64,000 nucleotides of DNA. Source: Xylanibacter ruminicola Ga6B6 (lineage in GTDB: Bacteria > Bacteroidota > Bacteroidia > Bacteroidales > Bacteroidaceae). Below the pieces are notes generated by a model. The model was given only the letters and a program-made list of their open reading frames with translations, made no database searches and was not told where the DNA came from. Below are positions 61,250 through 64,000 of this stretch, piece by piece; the first letter of the stretch is position 1; each line of letters opens with the position of its first letter. Made by a program: the position numbers and the translations under genes. Location: contig NZ_JHXD01000013.1 of assembly GCF_000687715.1 (NCBI RefSeq), forward strand, positions 1 to 64,000. The letters run 5' to 3'.

Positions 61250-62590
61250 TTAAATAATAGGTAGCGATATGCCGTTAATCTTCTGGAATACATCAAGTGC
61301 ATACACATCGGTCATACCGCTGATATAATCGATAATCGCCATGATGCGCGTTTCAAGGTCGGGCGCATCAATATCATACTGACTCGACACACGACTGATA
61401 AGGTGCTTAGAATAAAAACGCTCGGGATGAACGGCGGCATTGATAAACTTCTCCATCAGCGTCTGGATAATCTGATAACCCGACAGCTCTACATCGAGTA
61501 CGGGACGACTCTTGTAGATGTGCTGAACCGAGAGCTCGCAACAACGCTTGTAGGCAGCCTGCGGCAGGTCGCTGATATGATCAATCAGACTGCCTTGGAA
61601 CTCGCCGTTCAATATCTCGTCCTCGTGCTCAACAAACACGCGTACACACTCATTCTCGAGTTTGCCAATCACGCAGGCTCGCAGATAAACAATCTTTTCG
61701 TTATTATCATTTACACCTTCCTCTGCAATGCGGTTCTGGATACGGATCTGGGTTTCTTCGTCGAAGAATCCCAACAGCAACTGCATGGTGTCAGCGTGCG
61801 AAATAATTTTAAGTTTGTGGGCATCCTCAAGGTCCATGATCTCGTAGCAGATATCGTCGGCCGCCTCAACAAGATATACCAATGGATGACGGGCGTAACG
61901 CAAGGGTTCGCCCACTTCTGATTTACAAGGAATGCCTAATTCGTCGGCAATGCGACGGTAATATGTCTTTTCGGAATCAAAGAAACCGAACTTGCCTTTC
62001 TTGCCGGCAGCACTCGATGAGAATGGGTATTTGACAATGCTGGCAAGCGTAGAATAAGTCATGACAAATCCTCCTGGACGGCGACCTTTGAACTGGTGCG
62101 TTAACAAACGGAACGCATTGGCGTTACCCTCAAAGTGGGTAAGGTCGTTCCAGAAATTGGCACTTACCTGGCGCTGCAGGTCGTAACCGGCACCTTCGGT
62201 AAAAAACGACTGAATGGCTTTCTCGCCGCTATGCCCAAAGGGTGGGTTGCCTAAATCGTGTGCCAAGCAGGCGGTGGCTACAATCTGACCAATCTCCTGG
62301 AACAGCTGATCCTTCAGCTCAGGATGCTTCTTGGTAAGCATGGCAGCCACATCGTTACCAAGCGACATGCCCACGCTGGCCACTTCGAGCGAGTGGGTCA
62401 GACGGTTGTGCACAAAGATACTTCCCGGGAGTGGAAAAACCTGGGTTTTGTTCTGCAAACGACGGAACGGAGCAGAGAAAATCAAACGGTCGTAATCGCG
62501 CTTGAACTCTGTTCGGTCGTCGTGGCGTTCAGGATGACGATGCTCCTGACCGAGACGCTTGTTCGATATCAGTTGTTGCCAATTCATCAT
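61250..62590 (-). CDS. dgt: deoxyguanosinetriphosphate triphosphohydrolase (dGTPase)
   Basis: A 446-residue HD-domain hydrolase that cuts dGTP (or dNTPs) to nucleoside and triphosphate. The metal motif is formed by His in FVHNRLTHSLEVASVG and HDLGNPPFGHSGE, with an Asp further on. FRRLQNKTQVFPL precedes it as usual. It controls dNTP pools, and depletion of dNTP by this family can restrict phage. The start MMNWQQLI allows ATG 62590 or 62587. First gene of a five-gene minus-strand run. Confidence 0.94.
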   Translation of the reverse strand: MMNWQQLISNKRLGQEHRHPERHDDRTEFKRDYDRLIFSAPFRRLQNKTQVFPLPGSIFVHNRLTHSLEVASVGMSLGNDVAAMLTKKHPELKDQLFQEIGQIVATACLAHDLGNPPFGHSGEKAIQSFFTEGAGYDLQRQVSANFWNDLTHFEGNANAFRLLTHQFKGRRPGGFVMTYSTLASIVKYPFSSSAAGKKGKFGFFDSEKTYYRRIADELGIPCKSEVGEPLRYARHPLVYLVEAADDICYEIMDLEDAHKLKIISHADTMQLLLGFFDEETQIRIQNRIAEEGVNDNNEKIVYLRACVIGKLENECVRVFVEHEDEILNGEFQGSLIDHISDLPQAAYKRCCELSVQHIYKSRPVLDVELSGYQIIQTLMEKFINAAVHPERFYSKHLISRVSSQYDIDAPDLETRIMAIIDYISGMTDVYALDVFQKINGISLPII

Positions 62591-62600
62591 AATCAGGGTG

Positions 62601-62608
62601 CAAAGGTA
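62601..62608 (-). promoter_or_regulatory. -7 box for the dgt-miaB operon
   Basis: TACCTTTG on the minus strand, 10 nt before the ATG at 62590. Confidence 0.6.
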
Positions 62609-62702
62609 CGAAAAATACGCGCAGTAGCGGCATATTTCGCAGAAATTAACGAAAAAATCAAAAAATTAGTCGTCGAAAGGGTGATTTCTAAGCTAAAAGC
62701 AC

Positions 62703-62710
62703 TACCTTTG
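62703..62710 (+). promoter_or_regulatory. -7 box for dut
   Basis: TACCTTTG, 28 nt before the dut ATG, divergent from dgt. The -33 element is unclear. Confidence 0.6.
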
Positions 62711-62738
62711 CACGTGGATTAAAATATTATTTTAAAAG

Positions 62739-63176
62739 ATGCTGAAAATTAAAGTTGTAAACAAAGGTCACCAGCCCTTGCCGCAGTATGCTACTGCGCA
62801 GAGTGCCGGTATGGATCTGAGAGCTAATATAGATGACCCCATCACCCTGAAACCGCTGGAGCGCCGACTCATCCCAACAGGCTTGCATATCGCCCTGCCT
62901 GTAGGCTATGAGGCACAGGTACGTCCTCGTAGCGGTTTGGCTTTAAAAAAGGGTATTACCGTACTGAACACCCCAGGTACCATTGATGCCGACTATCGTG
63001 GCGAGATTGGTGTGGTGCTCATCAACCTGTCGAACGAGGATTTCGTGGTTGAGGATGGTGAGCGTATCGCGCAGATGGTGATTGCACGTCACGAGCAGGG
63101 TGAGTTCGTATCGGTAGAGGTATTGGATGAAACCGAGCGTGGCGAAGGTGGATATGGTCATACTGGTGTGAAGTAG
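62739..63176 (+). CDS. dut: dUTP diphosphatase
   Basis: A 145-residue trimeric dUTPase that hydrolyses dUTP to dUMP, keeping uracil out of DNA and feeding dTMP synthesis. Family motifs in order: SAGMDLRA (motif 1), RPRSGLALK (motif 2), [15 protein letters not shown] (motif 3), ERIAQMVI (motif 4) and the C-terminal GEGGYGHTG (motif 5). All intact. It lies back-to-back with dgt, another dNTP hydrolase. Confidence 0.97.
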   Translation: MLKIKVVNKGHQPLPQYATAQSAGMDLRANIDDPITLKPLERRLIPTGLHIALPVGYEAQVRPRSGLALKKGITVLNTPGTIDADYRGEIGVVLINLSNEDFVVEDGERIAQMVIARHEQGEFVSVEVLDETERGEGGYGHTGVK

Positions 63177-63180
63177 AATC

Positions 63181-64000
63181 ATGATGCGAATGAAGAAAAT
63201 CGGACTGTCGCTATTGTTGCTGCTTTCTGTAACCACTGGTTACGGACAGCGTGAGTACGACCAGTTCTTTCTTGAAGCCATGATGCAGCGCCAGAAGGGT
63301 AACAACGATGCGGCTTTTGATTTGCTGCGTCATTGTCTGGAGATTAATCCCGATGCCCCCGAGGCATACTACTTTCTAGCGCAGTACTATAACGCCTTGA
63401 AGGATGGCGAGAAGAGTCTGGCTTATATCCAGAAGGCGGCCGCACTCGATCCTGAGAACGCTACCTACATGGAGACATTGGCACAGGCGTACATCCGTCA
63501 GCAGGATTACGAAGCTGCCATCCCTGTAGTGGAGAAGATTTATAAGCGCGACAAAGAGCGTGAGGACTTGCTGGAGATGCTATTTCAACTGTATCAGCAG
63601 GTGGGCGATTTCGATTCAGCCGTCGAGGTATTGAATCGTATCGAAGCCATCGATGGCAAGAGCGAACGCTTGTCGGTAGCCAAGAGCGAGATATATACCC
63701 GCCAGGGGAACAAGAAAGCGGCGATTGCCGAGATTAAGGCTTTGGCCGAGAAATTCCCTAATGATGGTAACTATCAGGCGTTGTATGGCGAAACGCTGAT
63801 GATGAACGGACAGTTGAAAAAGGCGTTGAAGGTGTACGACAAGATTCTGAAAGATGAACCTGATAACAACCGTGTGCTGATGTCGCTGCGTACCTATCAT
63901 CAGGCTTTAGGGCATCGCGAGATAGCCGATTCGCTCACTGAGCGTGTGCTGCTGAACCGCAATGCCACCATCGATGAGAAGATTCTGCTGTTGCGTCAGG
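63181..64000 (+). CDS. exported tetratricopeptide-repeat protein (3' end outside window)
   Basis: An open frame begins at ATG 63181 and runs to the window edge (273 complete codons). A signal peptide ends near TGYG|QREYD. TPR units follow: NNDAAFDLLRHCLEINPDAP, EAYYFLAQYYNALKDGEKSL, and further helical pairs with the spacing of about 34 residues. Such proteins scaffold complexes in the periplasm or outer membrane. It starts 4 nt after dut and is probably co-transcribed. The stop codon is not visible. Confidence 0.85.
   Translation, partial: MMRMKKIGLSLLLLLSVTTGYGQREYDQFFLEAMMQRQKGNNDAAFDLLRHCLEINPDAPEAYYFLAQYYNALKDGEKSLAYIQKAAALDPENATYMETLAQAYIRQQDYEAAIPVVEKIYKRDKEREDLLEMLFQLYQQVGDFDSAVEVLNRIEAIDGKSERLSVAKSEIYTRQGNKKAAIAEIKALAEKFPNDGNYQALYGETLMMNGQLKKALKVYDKILKDEPDNNRVLMSLRTYHQALGHREIADSLTERVLLNRNATIDEKILLLRQ

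Overview
The window is a piece of a Bacteroidota chromosome, most likely from a Prevotella-like member of the Bacteroidales. The evidence is internal. Many genes have the Bacteroidota -7 box (TAnnTTTG) just upstream, several with a TTG/TTTG -33 element 19-20 nt further up, and Shine-Dalgarno sequences are sparse. The content is also typical: Oar-type TonB-dependent receptors, BACON-domain lipoproteins, DUF4831 and DUF4294 proteins, a bacterial glutaminyl-cyclase-like lipoprotein, and exported proteins with Gln straight after the signal peptide. Nearly all sequence is coding. I see no rRNA, tRNA, CRISPR array, integrase or transposase.

Layout. 1-0.7 kb: gene-poor edge with an array of GTCAAC...TTCAG repeats and a 28-bp inverted repeat around a perfect 20-bp palindrome. 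0.7-5.2 kb: sufE, anaerobic ribonucleotide reductase nrdD-nrdG, and a secreted histidine phosphatase on the other strand. 5.2-10 kb: unknown protein, rpoN, PAP2-like membrane protein, purE, ispG. 10.1-13.4 kb: a Sir2 deacylase facing three tandem FKBP prolyl isomerases. 13.5-16.7 kb: Lrp regulator, an unusual fused gamma-glutamyl hydrolase/dipeptidase, and a glutaminyl cyclase. 16.8-21.8 kb: DUF4831 and NAD(P)HX repair on the minus strand, then hpt-adk-obgE. 21.9-31.5 kb: two Oar-like receptors flanking a BACON/OB-fold lipoprotein and a nuclease lipoprotein. 31.6-35.7 kb: glyS, an FKBP lipoprotein and a two-gene ATPase + DUF4435 (TOPRIM-like) pair resembling the PARIS anti-phage system. 35.7-42.1 kb (minus): DUF4294, dxs, trkA, trkH, manA. 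42.2-44.1 kb: a helix-hairpin-helix beta-barrel protein. 44-59.9 kb: a surface-glycan and lipid region with GT4, GtrA, a deacetylase, GtrB-like GT2, two GT87-like proteins, a PLP enzyme-LicC-GT2-LicD cassette, an LpxL-like acyltransferase, two LtaS-like phosphotransferases and an MsbA-like exporter. 59.9-64 kb: miaB and dgt (minus), then dut and a TPR protein cut by the window end.

How the genes work together. Several sets look functionally linked. NrdD/NrdG is an enzyme with its activase. Lrp-fusion-cyclase suggests gamma-glutamyl peptide turnover beside an N-terminal pyroglutamate-forming enzyme. That enzyme matches the Gln found after the signal peptide in seven of the eight signal-peptidase-I type proteins here. 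Receptor-OB lipoprotein-nuclease suggests scavenging of extracellular nucleic acid. The 44-59 kb block looks devoted to building and phosphorylating a surface glycan or lipid A. The strongest candidates for something new are the PARIS-like pair, the C26-M19 fusion, the PLP-LicC-LicD cassette, the 22-bp double repeat array before the second receptor, and a family of 7-, 8- and 9-bp tandem repeats that lie both between genes and inside conserved genes.
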